From Paragonimus westermani (taxonomy: Eukaryota; Platyhelminthes; Trematoda; Plagiorchiida; Troglotrematidae): 64,000 bases of DNA. The DNA is taken from NCBI GenBank assembly GCA_008508345.1, contig QNGE01001273.1:31911-95910 (forward strand). The letters run 5' to 3'. Position numbers and translations under genes: made by a program. Positions 1-11,247 of this stretch are shown piece by piece. The first letter of the stretch is position 1; each line of letters begins with the position of its first letter. The notes under the pieces were generated by a model. That model did not search any database and was not told the origin of the DNA. It was given only the letters and a program-made list of their open reading frames with translations.

Positions 1-107
1 GGACGTAGTCATTTTCAGTAGTTAGGTCCCTTCCCGTCCCCTTCTTTTTCGTTCTCTCTTTCTATATAGGTTTTGTTTTTTCTTCATGGTTGTGTGGCAG
101 TTAAGCA

Positions 108-716
108 TTAATGTGAACCACTGATGCATTGCTGTCTATGATGGTGATGATGATGAAAAGCAACTGTTACCATCGCAGTCAAATATAAGCTAAATAGGGC
201 TGGGGCTAGAACACAACCCTGCTTCACGTCAGTGACGATGTCATATTCATCAGAGGTCGATCCACACGATTGCACCTTTGCCTTCATGCCCACAGGCAAC
301 AACCTAACCATATTGACGAACTTACCTGGACATCTAAACTTACCAAGCACCGTCCACAGCGCCTTGCAGCTCACGGAATCGAAGGCCTTGATGAAGTCCA
401 CGAACAGGGCATACAGGGGCTGGTTCCGTTCCCGGCACTTATCCTGAAGCTTTCGAGCAGTAAACACCAGGTCGATCGTACTCCGAGTCGACCGGAATCC
501 ACACTGCTCTTCAGGAACAATGACCTCCAGAACGTTTGCATTCAATCGATTCAGGAGGACTCTGGCAAGCACCTTGCCTGTACAGTTCAGAAGGCTGATG
601 CTGCTTGCTACCTTTGCCTTTGAACAAGGGTACGATAATGGCAATTCCAGCATGTCTGGGGCGAGGGCAAGTGAAGATTTGATGTCTTCTTGCGGCAAAC
701 TGTTAACAGTCACCAA
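108..716 (-). pseudogene. LINE reverse transcriptase, fingers/palm part, truncated before YADD
   Basis: The frame contains the block EQCGFRSTRSTIDLVFTARK and the palm segment LYALFVDFIKAFDSV with the first catalytic Asp. It then reaches VKQGCVLAPALFSLYLTAMV, the motif B region. Instead of continuing to the YADD box, it runs straight into a His-rich tail encoded by the CAT-rich 3' repeat and stops. The thumb and C-terminal region are therefore missing through an internal deletion around 140-170. The segment between about 640 and 716 also looks frameshifted relative to related RTs. Confidence 0.9.
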
Positions 717-1426
717 TCAATTGTAGCAGGACGGTTTAGCAGGCTGCCGAAGTGTTTGTGCCATACATTCATGATATCCTCCGGCTGAGTGCGAGCACAG
801 CCGGTGTCCATGTCTACCAGTGCTTTAATAGACTGGATGCATGGACCGAAGATAGCCTTAAGCGAAGCGTAGAACTCCTTGTGTTGCCGACGGTCTGCGA
901 AACCCTGCATGCGCTCGCCCTGCTTCCTCCACCAATTGTCCTCACTTCCGCGAACACGCTCGGCCAGTTGACGGCGGATGCTCTGGAACGCAGCCTTCTT
1001 CCCTCCATTGCCCGGGTCCATTGTAGATGTGGCGAAAGCAGCATTCTTCTCTTGTACCAACCTGGAGATAACCATGTTGTTGTCGTCGAACCAGTCTGCG
1101 CGTTTCGTCCGCTCCACGCCGATCGTCTCGTTGGCTGCCGCCCTAATTTGTTTCTTGAGTTGTTGCCATATACCCTCAGGGGTGGTGGATATAGGAGCAT
1201 TGTACAGGCGAGCGACGATTGCACGTTGAAAGACAGTCTTCGTCTCCCAGTTCTCCAGCCGTCTGATATCCAGCTTCTGTCGTTGTTCGGAAGATCTGCA
1301 ATAAACAGGCTTACGCACATGGATAAACAATTTGGTCCTGACCAGCCTATGATCTTTGTTGCATTCAGCGCCACACATCACTCGCGTGATGCGCACCTCA
1401 CGAATGTCGCGCTGCCGCACGATCAC
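710..1426 (-). pseudogene. LINE endonuclease C-terminus and EN-RT linker
   Basis: This continues the preceding endonuclease in the same frame after the in-frame TAA. The stretch CNKDHRLVRTKLFI supplies the final Asp-His (SDH-like) motif of APE-type endonucleases. The rest is the basic, Trp- and Arg-rich linker normally found between EN and RT in these LINEs. The frame ends at 710 and the RT continues in another frame from 716, so a small indel separates the domains. An opposite-strand ORF of 255 codons over the same bases is a shadow. Confidence 0.85.
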
Positions 1427-2392
1427 TTAGTCAAGCAGATGGTGGTGACCGCTTCGTGGATGAGTCCACGTCGTGATGTCTCTCGCATCCAGCTGGAATC
1501 GGGTGCTCGTGGTAGTTAGCTCGTGAGTAGCACACAGGTGCAGCAGATGATCACCGTTCTCGTTGACTGAACCAATGCCGTAGGGTCCGAGGACTCCTGG
1601 CCAAGCTACCGAGTCGCTCCCAACTCTAGTGTTCAGGTCACCCAAAACAAACAGTCGGTCACTCACTGCGGCCGACCGCATTGTGGCAGACAACTGATCA
1701 TAGAACCTGTCCTTTGTATCATCAGTGTGACACATAGTTGGACCATAAACACTAATAAATGTAGCACACTTACATCGACCAAGTCGCAGGCGCATCGACA
1801 GCATTCGATGGCTGATGCCGTGCGGTTCGCCTATCATCAAAGCATTGATGCGATCAGCGACTGCAAAACAGACACCATGCTCCCGAACACCGTCTGTAGG
1901 GTAGCCTATCCAGTAGAGAGTGTACCCAACACCTGCTTCCCGCAACTTACCTTGGTCTGCAAGCCTTGTCTCACTCAAGGCTGCCACGTTGATTCCATAT
2001 CGGCGCAGTTCCATCGCGATCAGGGCGGTGCGCCGTTCCGTGACGCTGCATCGACCCAGCAGCGTGCGCACGTTCCAAGTTCCAATGGTAAGCGTCCTGC
2101 GTCCTCGGGCCTGTCGCAGGTTGATCCTCGAGGCACTGGTACCTGATTGGCAATTATCTCCAGGGCGGTTCCTGTTCGAAGGGAGGTGTGAGGGTGAGTG
2201 TCTGGCAGTAGCATATTTTCGCCTATCCACCCTCCCATGTGCAGCAGATAGAGCGACCCAGTTTATCCTGCGCGACGGCCGATGCAGTATAGTATTTGGT
2301 TCAGTTTGTATCGTCATCATTGTATGTATGGGCATTGGATACCGCCAGGGCGCCGAGACCTGTGTAAGAGAACGATTAGGGTCCTCAACCAA
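1427..2392 (-). pseudogene. LINE endonuclease (APE-like) domain, N-terminal part
   Basis: This 321-codon frame carries the signature blocks of the exonuclease-endonuclease-phosphatase fold in order: TIGTWNVRTL near residue 100 (metal-site Asn), ALSETRL (catalytic Glu), FISVYGPT (Tyr), and VLGDLNTRVG (Asp/Asn pair). In active LINEs this domain nicks target DNA to prime reverse transcription. The frame opens at a TTG with no good ATG context. It ends at a TAA at 1429-1427, and the next codons continue in the same frame in the following entry, so this is a single-base nonsense change rather than a domain end. Confidence 0.9.
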
Positions 2393-2411
2393 AGCCTTTG
2401 ACTAAAAAGTC

Positions 2412-2830
2412 TAAACCGCAAGGCTGCAGGTGACTCTCACACACACGTGCAGGCACGGCAGCATCAAACACCGAAGAGAGGATCGACAGTCATATCAAAA
2501 CAGATCCAGCACCCACTCACAGGGACAGCAACACTACACACACGGTCCTCGCAGACAGACATAGAGTCAGTTCAGGTAGAAACAAGCACCACGCCCAACG
2601 AAGCCACAACACACAGCCAACACGTACAACAAACGCACGTCACAACCGCCGCACAGGCACGTACCAAACAGATCTCAGCGCAGTGCCGCGTTACACACTG
2701 TTTTAAATCTTCCCATTCACCACAATATATCACCGGCCTTTCTTGGACATTCGCATGTGCACGTATTCGCCTTCGCACTTTACCCTCTCACTTTGGCGAG
2801 CAATCTGTAATGTTGTGTCAGTCTCAATCA
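2412..2830 (-). repeat. Probable 5' UTR of the LINE at 15-2411
   Basis: This stretch is strongly strand-asymmetric (CA-rich on the + strand) and more GC-rich than its surroundings. It abuts the endonuclease frame with no recognisable gene. I infer that it is the untranslated leader of the adjacent LINE. The outer boundary is uncertain, and the sequence becomes ordinary AT-rich DNA after about 2830. Confidence 0.4.
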
Positions 2831-5800
2831 TCAACATGTGTGTTGTGTTAGCCATGAACATGAGAGCATTACAATAAGCAGTTGACCTGTACCGTAGGAT
2901 AATGAGTCACCCATGTAGATCACTTGTGTGTGACTCAGCCTTGCAGCGTATATCGGCTTGTTCACTCCCCAAGCCCCTTTAGGGAGCGATCAGGTCGCTG
3001 GTTTAGCTGACGCTTTCTGAGTGTTTATGTTGCTTCACAAACCCGTCACAGTGGAGTTGTTCGGAGTGCACTAAACCAGTCCTTTTCGCCATTCCTAAAC
3101 CTCATCCTGCATTGCCTATTACCTGTGATGGTTTTTTATTTCAAGCTTCCTTTCTCTTTTTTATCTGCTGTTGTATTGTGTAGCAGCTGACAGCAACATA
3201 CAAGATAGCACTACCATCTTGCAAAACCGGTCCTCTGACATATTTATGCGCACCACAAAGTTATGGCTCAGAAATTCATGCCATAATCCTTAAGTGTGCG
3301 GAGTTATTGATGGAATTTATCTTTTACGGTTATGAGCTTCTCAGGGCGAGTTACTTATGACACTATTACACACTTATTCGAGACAGTAGTTGTCGATTTC
3401 TTCACTTTTCACTGCAGACGCTAATGCATTAAGTTATTCGCTTATTCAGTTCCGTTCCACCAGCTTTTGTTGGGCTGGACATCGTGCTCCGTAATACAAT
3501 GTGTAGTGACTGCAGTAATTGAGCGGTATGGTGATGTTAGTATAAACATAGGAGTAAACTGAGTTCATTGCTTTTTAAGTTAACCGAAGATTGTTTCTCA
3601 CAACATATTCAGTATACTGGATTGAACGGTCACGTTTCATCTGATTCTGCAAAAAACTAGAGCACTTTATCGTACAATTTCTTTACCCATCTTGTTTACT
3701 TTAGGTTTGAAAGATCTGTCTGTTTATCCTGATGCCTGGGTGATAAATATACTCTCGTTCCGCCCTGCAGTTTTGATGACAGCAAAAGTACTTCAAACCT
3801 GAGGAAGGGGCCATCGAAGTCGTTGATCGGCTCACAGATAGTTAACCTCAGCATAATGCATGGGTCGGATTTTTGCTGGATATTTCTGCTCATTCATTTT
3901 CGTAGTCTGGTGCGTCAACTATCATCATAATCCGTTAGATATCTGGAAACCACACCCTAATGTTCTCCCTCAGTAGCAACATGTGGTCTAACATCGAATT
4001 CGAAGGTCCTTTCTTGTGTTCGTCTCTTCAAAGCTTCAAAACTTCCCACTCACCTTAAGCAATTGTTAGTTGTGGTTTGTGTGCTAACCTGCTGTCTCTA
4101 CTCTCCCTTGATTGCACTCACCGAACTTTTGTTGAAATGTTCCGTTATTTTGCACCACTTACCCGGACTCCCTCCCCACTGCTTCAAGTGGGTGACTTTC
4201 TTTTCTTTATTCACTAATTATATTTTCAATCAGTTCAGGCCGTGTGCAAAGTTACCTACCGATTTCTCTGATTCGCTTTGTACTATTAACTGAGTGTTCT
4301 CCAAATGAGTACGCCATGGCAACAGTAGACTATCCACTAAACCTTCGCCTACACAGTTTACTTCACAATATATCAGTTTTCTCCTGTCCGTCGTTATCTC
4401 AACAGCAAAATACCAAGCGCTTCAAAAGAACGGCTTAACAGCAACTGATCTGGTAAGATTTTTCTTTTTTCCATTCGTGTTTCCCACCTCACTGTGAACT
4501 TATATTATGTCGGGTGTGTTGCTGCCGAGTATGTCGTGTAACTTCCTGGCCCAGTGGCTAAATATCTACTCATCCAAACGGAATGAATCAGTTTTGTTGT
4601 GGTTATGGACTGCACTTGTTTTTTGTCGTAGCTATCGTTTTCAGGTGAACTTTTCAATTACATCCTTTCGAACATATGCATCAGTTTCTAGGCTGGCCGC
4701 CACCAGAGTTTACCAATTGTGTCTATCTTTACCACCACCCGGATTTAAACTCCAGTTCACATTTTAATCAAGCGATCGTGTTGGTCTTTTGTGCCGCGTG
4801 TTTCACGATATGTACGACGGTTTTGTCTAAAGGTCAAACCACACTTGCTGGCTGAGCCTTATTCACATGCGAATATGGCTGTGCGTTTATCATTTTTGTA
4901 GTCAACAGGTCTAAGGAATTCCGATGAAAAAGTGCCTCATTGTTTAGTCTAAATGAGATTTCAGGAACAGATTAACCGACCATCATCATACTATTCATTT
5001 GAGGCGTCTTTTAATTACACACCAAGATAGTCACCTTGTCCACGAATACCACTGACAATCGATCAATCCCTGTGGTTGCTTCACCGTTGATTGTTTTCAG
5101 GCTGCTATATAGCAACATGTAATAGTCTGCTCTTCATTGAGCTTCCCAAAAAGTGAACGAGTTATAAAACAGTGTTTTTTGTGATTGGTATTATTGAAGA
5201 GTAGGAAGACGAGAGATCGATTGTTTCCATATCCTTATTTTATCACAGTCGACCTAATGGCTCCTTGTTAATATGCGGTATGTAAGTTGTTTAGAGGTCA
5301 TCCTTACAGTTATACTATTTATGTATCCTTGTTATCATTTGCGCTATTGTCAATGACAGATAGACCAGGGTTGACTCTTCAGTGCTGACGTTTTTCCCAT
5401 CTTTAAACTCATCAGGTAGGGAACTAAACACATTATTAAACTCCGTTACACCAGCCCTTCCACTCATTTTTGGTAGCCAATCGTACTACTACAGGATTTT
5501 GTAGGTGTACGTGTGCTGACTATCAGTTAACATCACTTGTTTGTTTTATGCGAGCTCATTTTTGTCCAAAAAATGTTTTTATTTCTACTCAGGACACCTA
5601 CAATAACCAGCTGTCTTTTAACTGTGCACTATGACACAGTTGTGAAACAACTTGGTGTGTTCAATTCATACGAGTGTGCATGCATTTGTTACTTTTATTG
5701 ACCTACCGTGCGCTTATTCGCGTGTCCCTTGGCCTGCCAGTGACACTCCCCATCCTCTTTTCAGTCCATAAATCATTGCTGCAATTGACCAATGGAACTG

Positions 5801-7194
5801 CTGGCTACTCGATTTCACATTTTACATTATCTTACTGTGTTCTTTTTCCCAGTATTAGCGATAACTGACTGATCGCAAGGGTATCAGTGTAGGTTAGCAA
5901 AACTGACGCTGGGCCTCATCATTTATGAGCCAGTTGCAATCGGTTTAGACTAATCATTCGGAGTGACTGTGAAGTTATTTATTAGGAAAATGCAGTCTGT
6001 TAGCACCGAACCAGCTGAGGTGCGAATCCGTACCCAGATGGGTGTGTGCGTTGTTCGTGAGCTTCATTAGGGCCCCTTGAGTTTAGCTGTCCTTCTGAAG
6101 GAAACTGTCGTTTCTTGTTCCGTCACTGTGAGTGTTGTTTTCAGTTCACAGCAGTGATCATGATGGATATTGATCCGTTCGACGCAAATCCTCAGTGTGG
6201 TTGGGCTGCGTTCACTTTGTGCATAGACATGGTCCACCTCATCGTCTAAGTACGCAGATTAGCGTGGTCACCAAACATATTCAAAGCGAATTCAGTGTTT
6301 CTCACCGCTTACTTACAAACCGTAGGACCGCCCAGCATTGTGCTAACGATCTTGCTGCAGCCGGCCGCCAGGCCTTTCATTTTCCATGTACCGTACTGAA
6401 GTCGGTACATCTCATGAGAATAAAGGGGTGTTTGGCACATGTTCCCCATTAATGTATTGATAAAGAGAGCATAAAACATAGCCACTTCCTCATGTGGTCC
6501 GCTGGAGAATTCTGGTATGGTTTACTTCTTCCATTTTGTTTTGGAATCTCAACCCACCAGTTTTGGATGTTCTAAGGTAGTAGCCATAAATGGATTGGGT
6601 TCAGGTGGTTGCAAACGCCTCCACCTCGGAGCCTTAGATCCTGTCATCATTGTATGTTTCAGTGATTCCCGATCAGATTCAGTCAAAACTGCATACTATC
6701 CAGTTCAACACGTATTTAACACAACTAACCACACGCGGTGTGACCAATGATAACGAAAGTATCAACATGAGAATCGGTACATTTATCATCATCCAGAATG
6801 GACAATTCAGGACAATCGTCCGAAGTATACTCCCGGATCATTACCGCGTGCTCATCACTGGTCCTCTTGTCAAGTGATTCCTATACTTTTAAATGTCCTG
6901 CCAATACGATCTCAAAGTAGTCATGGAGAGTGAATTTGCTTATCACTACTAAAGTTCACTTACCCTCCACACATATTAATCTGTCACCAGTCTGTATCCA
7001 ATTTGCACAACTGTAGGTTTGTCCATTGATGAAAATGCTTCTCCACCTCTTTGGATAATTTAACTATAGCGGTTTCCATAATGCACTTCATATGACTCTT
7101 GCGAACACTTCGACCGCACGCCTTAACTTTAGCTGCAAAATCACCAGTCGGGTTACTGTGTGATGGTTTTGTTTGAAGGGGATCGAACGGTATC
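2831..7194. other. Non-coding DNA, no recognisable gene
   Basis: Only short ORFs (up to about 86 codons) are present, with no recognisable domain or motif and no convincing splice-bounded exon. I searched for the CBS1 domain expected upstream of the AMPK gamma exons and did not find it. The stretch is either an upstream intron of that gene or intergenic DNA. A weak hammerhead-like string at 5387-5415 is discussed under findings. Confidence 0.6.
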
Positions 7195-7345
7195 TCCACC
7201 ATCATCGTCATAGACAGCTATACGTCAGTGGTTCACACTGGTGCTTATTGGTCACATGACCATGAAGGAAAAGGCAAACTCTGTGTAGGAAGAGAACGAC
7301 ACAAAAAAGAAGGCGGGATGGGACCTAACTACTAAAACCAGCTAG
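7195..7345 (+). repeat. Solo 3'-UTR fragment of the 15-2411 LINE family
   Basis: The reverse complement of this stretch matches the 3' UTR at about 15-150 almost end to end. It shares the CAT-rich repeat, the segment around GTGAACCACTGA, the TCATGGT segment and the terminal TAGTTAGGTCCC box. It lies in the opposite orientation to the first copy. No RT or EN coding remains next to it, so this is a severely 5'-truncated insertion, as is typical for LINEs. Confidence 0.85.
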
Positions 7346-9794
7346 GTCTATATAAAACATTCAAAGTCAGGGCGCTTACACATTGCAAACAAACAACCGA
7401 GCTGCAAGTGATAATAAGGAGTCATCAGCAAGACAGCTTCTTTAAGGTTTTCACTCCTCCGAGTCATCTTTCTTTAATATTTTTACACATGGTGATGTAT
7501 CCTTTAGAAAAAGAATGAGAAAACACACGGATCGCTGAATTTACATGTGCATCTCTGATATGTTCCAGCTTACAAGCCAAAATACTGTCATTCTCGAAGT
7601 AGCTGAACGTCGCGTTTCGAACTACCACAGATTTGGTAAAGATCTGTTAACACTGATTCCCCCAGTCACCTCCGTGGTAGGTAATCATACAGGTTTAGAT
7701 TGTCGTTCTATCAAAGCAGTGCCCGTTTTTTGACGTGCATAAGGTATCATTTGACATGTGCTTAGGTCACGTGATGACTTTCCCTAATCACATCTGGTCT
7801 GTTCTTCGTGCGCATGTGTTCTAAAACTGGGCGCAACGTGCACTCATCGGGTCGTCTTATGTTTCCTCCTGCCTCATGGCTGTGACTTTCTTCATTGACC
7901 CACTAACAGTCCATGTGCTCTGCGTTGCTTTTCACTATCGTGATGTGCAACACTTTCATTAAGGCAAACTTTAAAAACAGACGCTCAGCAACGTATCACA
8001 GAAAACCCATTACTACAATAATGCATGGCCTTGTGGTTTTGTTGAGGAATGAGTTAGTGATCGTGACTGAGGGCCATCAGACTTTCATTGTGATGGCCAC
8101 GTGCGCTTGCATTGTGCCAAAGTCTGTTTCTACCAGAAGAAGTCTTACTTTCGGCGAAAATTCGGTAATTCATATCAATAAGCGGGCGTAGCCATTGTTG
8201 ATGGACCGACATGATTTATCTTCGCATTAGTCTAGTGAACAAATAAGTGTGGACGGTCACATTGTTTAGAAAGAAAGTGTTGAAACAACACGGGAATAAG
8301 CTTATCGCCAGGCTATCTACCGGATCTGAATTCTCCCGCTAATTAGTAGTGCGCGTTAATTATACTAAACACATAACCTGAACTGATAATTCATTTTCAC
8401 CTCGTCAAAGCTTTGCACGTGATAAAAGGTAGATCACGTCGACTTAGTGGATGAGAAGTGAAGTAGTCGTGCGGAAAACGCCCGGAAATTTCACTTGGCT
8501 TATTTTTAAATTACGTTTGACGTTCGTAAATTGCCAGTTAACCAATCAATTCCAATACCAAATCAATTTATCTTTGCATACGCGGCCTTTATCCTTAGGA
8601 TTTCGAAACTTATGACACCAAGTTAGACTTAAATGGTAGTGCACCACACTTAGTAAATGTCTCATAAGATGACTATCAGTGATGTATAATTGGCGATTTA
8701 CTTTATCATACCTGACAGATCTTAAAAAGTCCGTCACAATGCAGGTGTCAGACTCACTTGAGTGAAGTCTATAGAAATTTAATGTACCTGAAAATTCTGT
8801 GTATTGTAGGGCTATGATGATATATATAGCGTGTTTAGTCATAGCGATTCGGCCGGAAGCATATCACAGATATTGTAGTTGTTATCAGCTACGTAAGATG
8901 GTACAAATGCATTGCGCTACTGTTATTCGTAATTCAGCCAGTATCGTACAAACGTCATATTTCTCACACAATTCCTTCATGACATTGAAGCATTTTTGCC
9001 GATTCAGTTAAACCTGAGGGTCTGCATAAACGACATCCAATGGAGTTTTTATGTTTCACTTGAAGTATCTGCCATTAATGTAGTGGAATAGGTAATCTGG
9101 GTTTTCTCGGTGGATACTCATAGTCACGAACCCAACTGTGAGCTTTTGGTGAATTAAATGCATAGTATCCGTGTAATCATCGTACATTAATTCTACAGGC
9201 CATAGTTTAAAAACTCTTCGATTTCAATGTAATTTGTATAATAACTGTTTACAATGACAGTTTTGCTGTGTCAGTGTTTCATAGAACTGTTGTAAGAAAG
9301 CAACACATTCACTGCTTTCTGACAAACTATGTCACACTTTTTTTTGGACCGCTTCTAGATCACAACTGAATTTTACTTCATTGGTGTGTTCTTCTTACGA
9401 GAATTTGTTTTATTTACCAGTGTGAGTCACACAGCTAATGGTGAGCGACTAATGATCAGAACTTTAGAATAATGTAGCTGAGTGAACTGATGCACTTTTG
9501 TGCTGTGATGGAGGTGCAAGCCAGACTAACCACCATAAGGTAGGTCATTGTGTTACTGCAGATTGTTGAGGTGTACTAAAATGACATTCTTTACCACAGC
9601 ATATTACATTTACAAACAACCTTTTATGGGTGGTGAGATCACAAAGCGTACTCGCTCGCCAACGTACAATTTAAAACCAAGTTCAGCGGCTGACAGAGAG
9701 CAAGACTGACTGACATTTTGCAATCAGCGGTCTTTCGGTAGGTGAATTGCGAATTCTATATTTGGTGCTACAAGCTGCATCAGTAAATGATTTA
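7346..9794. other. Non-coding DNA, no recognisable gene
   Basis: ORFs here reach at most 98 codons (minus strand, 8546-8842), with no recognisable domain. No RNA gene or repeat was identified by eye. Confidence 0.55.
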
Positions 9795-10230
9795 AATAAA
9801 GAAGACAGTAGGCTGATATTGCACGATTTATGTCTGGACAAATTTCACAGCATCTTTACGAGTGCTTACTACAGACCAGTTATATATCAGTATAAGAAAG
9901 CGAACAAGATGCCAGAGAAAGCCAGTTGTCAAGGTGCACAATGACTGTCACTACCAAGGTAGCGACAACCCTACAAACAGTTGTTTCTGATCACACAACA
10001 TGATTTGAAATTTCGGGTTGCAATTGCTTCGGCATAGCGCAGTGTTCGCCTACGTGACTTTGAGTAGATAACGCGAAATGCCGTTTTGGGATCACATTGG
10101 TGTTGCGTCATTAGAACATGAGGCGCAATAATCGATGCAGGCTCCTTGTTTCTATGCGCGGTTGTGACATCATGTGTTTGAGTAATCTATTTCTCGACCC
10201 ATTTCGGGATGTGTTCTGTGACCTTGGTTC
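9795..10230 (+). repeat. Left arm of PLE inverted repeat
   Basis: This arm is reverse complementary to 10812-11247 with no indels across its length. It contains an antisense copy of the end of the PLE endonuclease and its 3' UTR. The ORFs seen in it are mirror copies of those in the right arm. Confidence 0.92.
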
Positions 10231-10239
10231 ACAATGTAG

Positions 10240-10657
10240 GATGGAAGGCGAGAATGAAAACAGCCTACCATTTCCGGATATATGCATCTGGAGAAACGCA
10301 GATGGTCCGATTCTACGAAGCGTCCATCGCAAGAGCACTTGGACAAGTCAGTACTTGCATTTTGAAAGATTTGTTCCTCGATGCTACAAACAAAATTTGG
10401 TGCGCACCTTGTTTGATCGGACCAAGCGTATCTGCACTGAAGATACCGTTCAAGAAGAGATGGCCCTGTTAGAGACCACCCTACAACTAGACGGCTATCC
10501 TAAACCGTTTATTGCAAGATTTAAACAGCCCATCGACATAGGAATTCGACCCGACACAGTGTCCAAAAAGCCGGTATTTCTTCGTTTTTCTTCTAAGGGT
10601 GGTGATGTAGGCCAACTTATTCAACCTCGTCTGGTTAGTTCTATCGCGAGGACATAA
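10240..10657 (+). pseudogene. Penelope-like RT C-terminal region (fragment)
   Basis: The reading frame over this stretch contains RSVHRKSTWTSQYLHFERF and LVRTLFDRTKRICTEDT. These are the conserved blocks that follow the catalytic palm in Penelope-like RTs (the yRKpTwtgqYlhf and lv.tL..R...ic sections). LQLDGYPKPFIARF follows. The catalytic RT motifs are absent because the element is truncated. The upstream part of the ORF (from 10118) is antisense material contributed by the inverted arm. The frame ends at 10657 with the block VFLRFSSKGGDVGQLIQPRL, which normally leads into the endonuclease. Confidence 0.85.
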
Positions 10658-10663
10658 AATACA

Positions 10664-11070
10664 GTGGTCCCAGTGATTCTGCTCAGAACATTCCGGATTT
10701 CGACATCCTGTGTGAAACAACCAGTACCCGAGTCGGCCAAATCCAACATTATCTATGAATATCGATGTACATACGGAGCATCCTACATGGGCAGGATTGA
10801 GTGCCAGTTGAGAACCAGGGTCACAAAGCACATCCCGAAATGGGTCGAGAAATAGATTACTCAAACACATGATGTCACAACCGCGCATAGAAACAAGGAG
10901 CCTGCATCGATTATTGCGCCTCATGTTCTAATGACGCAACACCAATGTGATCCCAAAACGGCATTTCGCGTTATCTACTCAAAGTCACGTAGGCGAACAC
11001 TGCGCTATGCCGAAGCAATTGCAACCCGAAATTTCAAATCATGTTGTGTGATCAGAAACAACTGTTTGTA
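10664..11070 (+). pseudogene. GIY-YIG endonuclease of a Penelope-like element
   Basis: The frame gives IIYEYRCTYGASYMGRIECQ, matching the GIY-YIG core of Penelope endonucleases (Y.F.C.CG..YIGRT). After an in-frame stop at the end of KWVEK it continues with EPASIIAPHVLMTQHQCD and RRTLRYAEAIATRNF, the conserved C-terminal H...D and LR.AEA blocks. In active elements this domain cuts target DNA for primed reverse transcription. The reading is interrupted by at least one stop, so it is a pseudogene. Confidence 0.85.
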
Positions 11071-11247
11071 GGGTTGTCGCTACCTTGGTAGTGACAGTCA
11101 TTGTGCACCTTGACAACTGGCTTTCTCTGGCATCTTGTTCGCTTTCTTATACTGATATATAACTGGTCTGTAGTAAGCACTCGTAAAGATGCTGTGAAAT
11201 TTGTCCAGACATAAATCGTGCAATATCAGCCTACTGTCTTCTTTATT
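10812..11247 (-). repeat. Right arm of PLE inverted repeat
   Basis: This arm is reverse complementary to 9795-10230. On the + strand it carries the C-terminal half of the GIY-YIG endonuclease (to about 11070) and then the non-coding 3' end of the PLE. Confidence 0.92.

Larger units (their letters stand above)
15..2411 (-). mobile_element. APE-type non-LTR retrotransposon (LINE), internally deleted and frameshifted
   Basis: A LINE lies on the minus strand, with its 5' side near 2400 and its 3' end near position 15. Reading on the minus strand, it encodes an apurinic/apyrimidinic-type endonuclease, a linker, and the first part of a reverse transcriptase, followed directly by a 3' tail rich in CAT codons and a 3' UTR. 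The endonuclease frame has a stop at 1427-1429, a frameshift lies near 710-716, and the RT stops before the YADD motif, so the copy is dead. The 3' UTR recurs at 7195-7345 and 63425-63560, which helps define the 3' end. I infer an RTE/CR1-like clade, but the exact clade needs a phylogeny. The true left boundary may lie at or beyond position 1. Confidence 0.88.
9795..11247 (+). mobile_element. Penelope-like element fragment with 436-bp inverted terminal arms
   Basis: The unit is a 581-bp unique centre (10231-10811) between two reverse-complementary arms, 9795-10230 and 10812-11247. The arms align without gaps (paired positions sum to 21042), with only a few mismatches, mostly near the inner ends. 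The centre plus right arm reads in sense as the last part of a Penelope RT followed by a GIY-YIG endonuclease and a 3' UTR. The left arm is an antisense duplicate of the endonuclease tail and 3' UTR. A related remnant at 46770-47405 also has inverted ends. The element is broken by a stop and frameshifts. Confidence 0.85.

Noticed and set aside
752..1519. 255-codon ORF on the + strand
   Set aside because: It lies exactly opposite the LINE endonuclease and linker, whose minus-strand reading has clear motifs. The + reading has none.
9747..9944. 65-codon ORF on + shared with a minus-strand ORF at 11098-11364
   Set aside because: The shared peptide comes from the inverted 3' UTR arms of the PLE, not from a duplicated gene.
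10487..10924. 145-codon minus-strand ORF
   Set aside because: It is a mirror of the + strand PLE reading caused by the inverted arms and repeats the same residues as 10118 onward.
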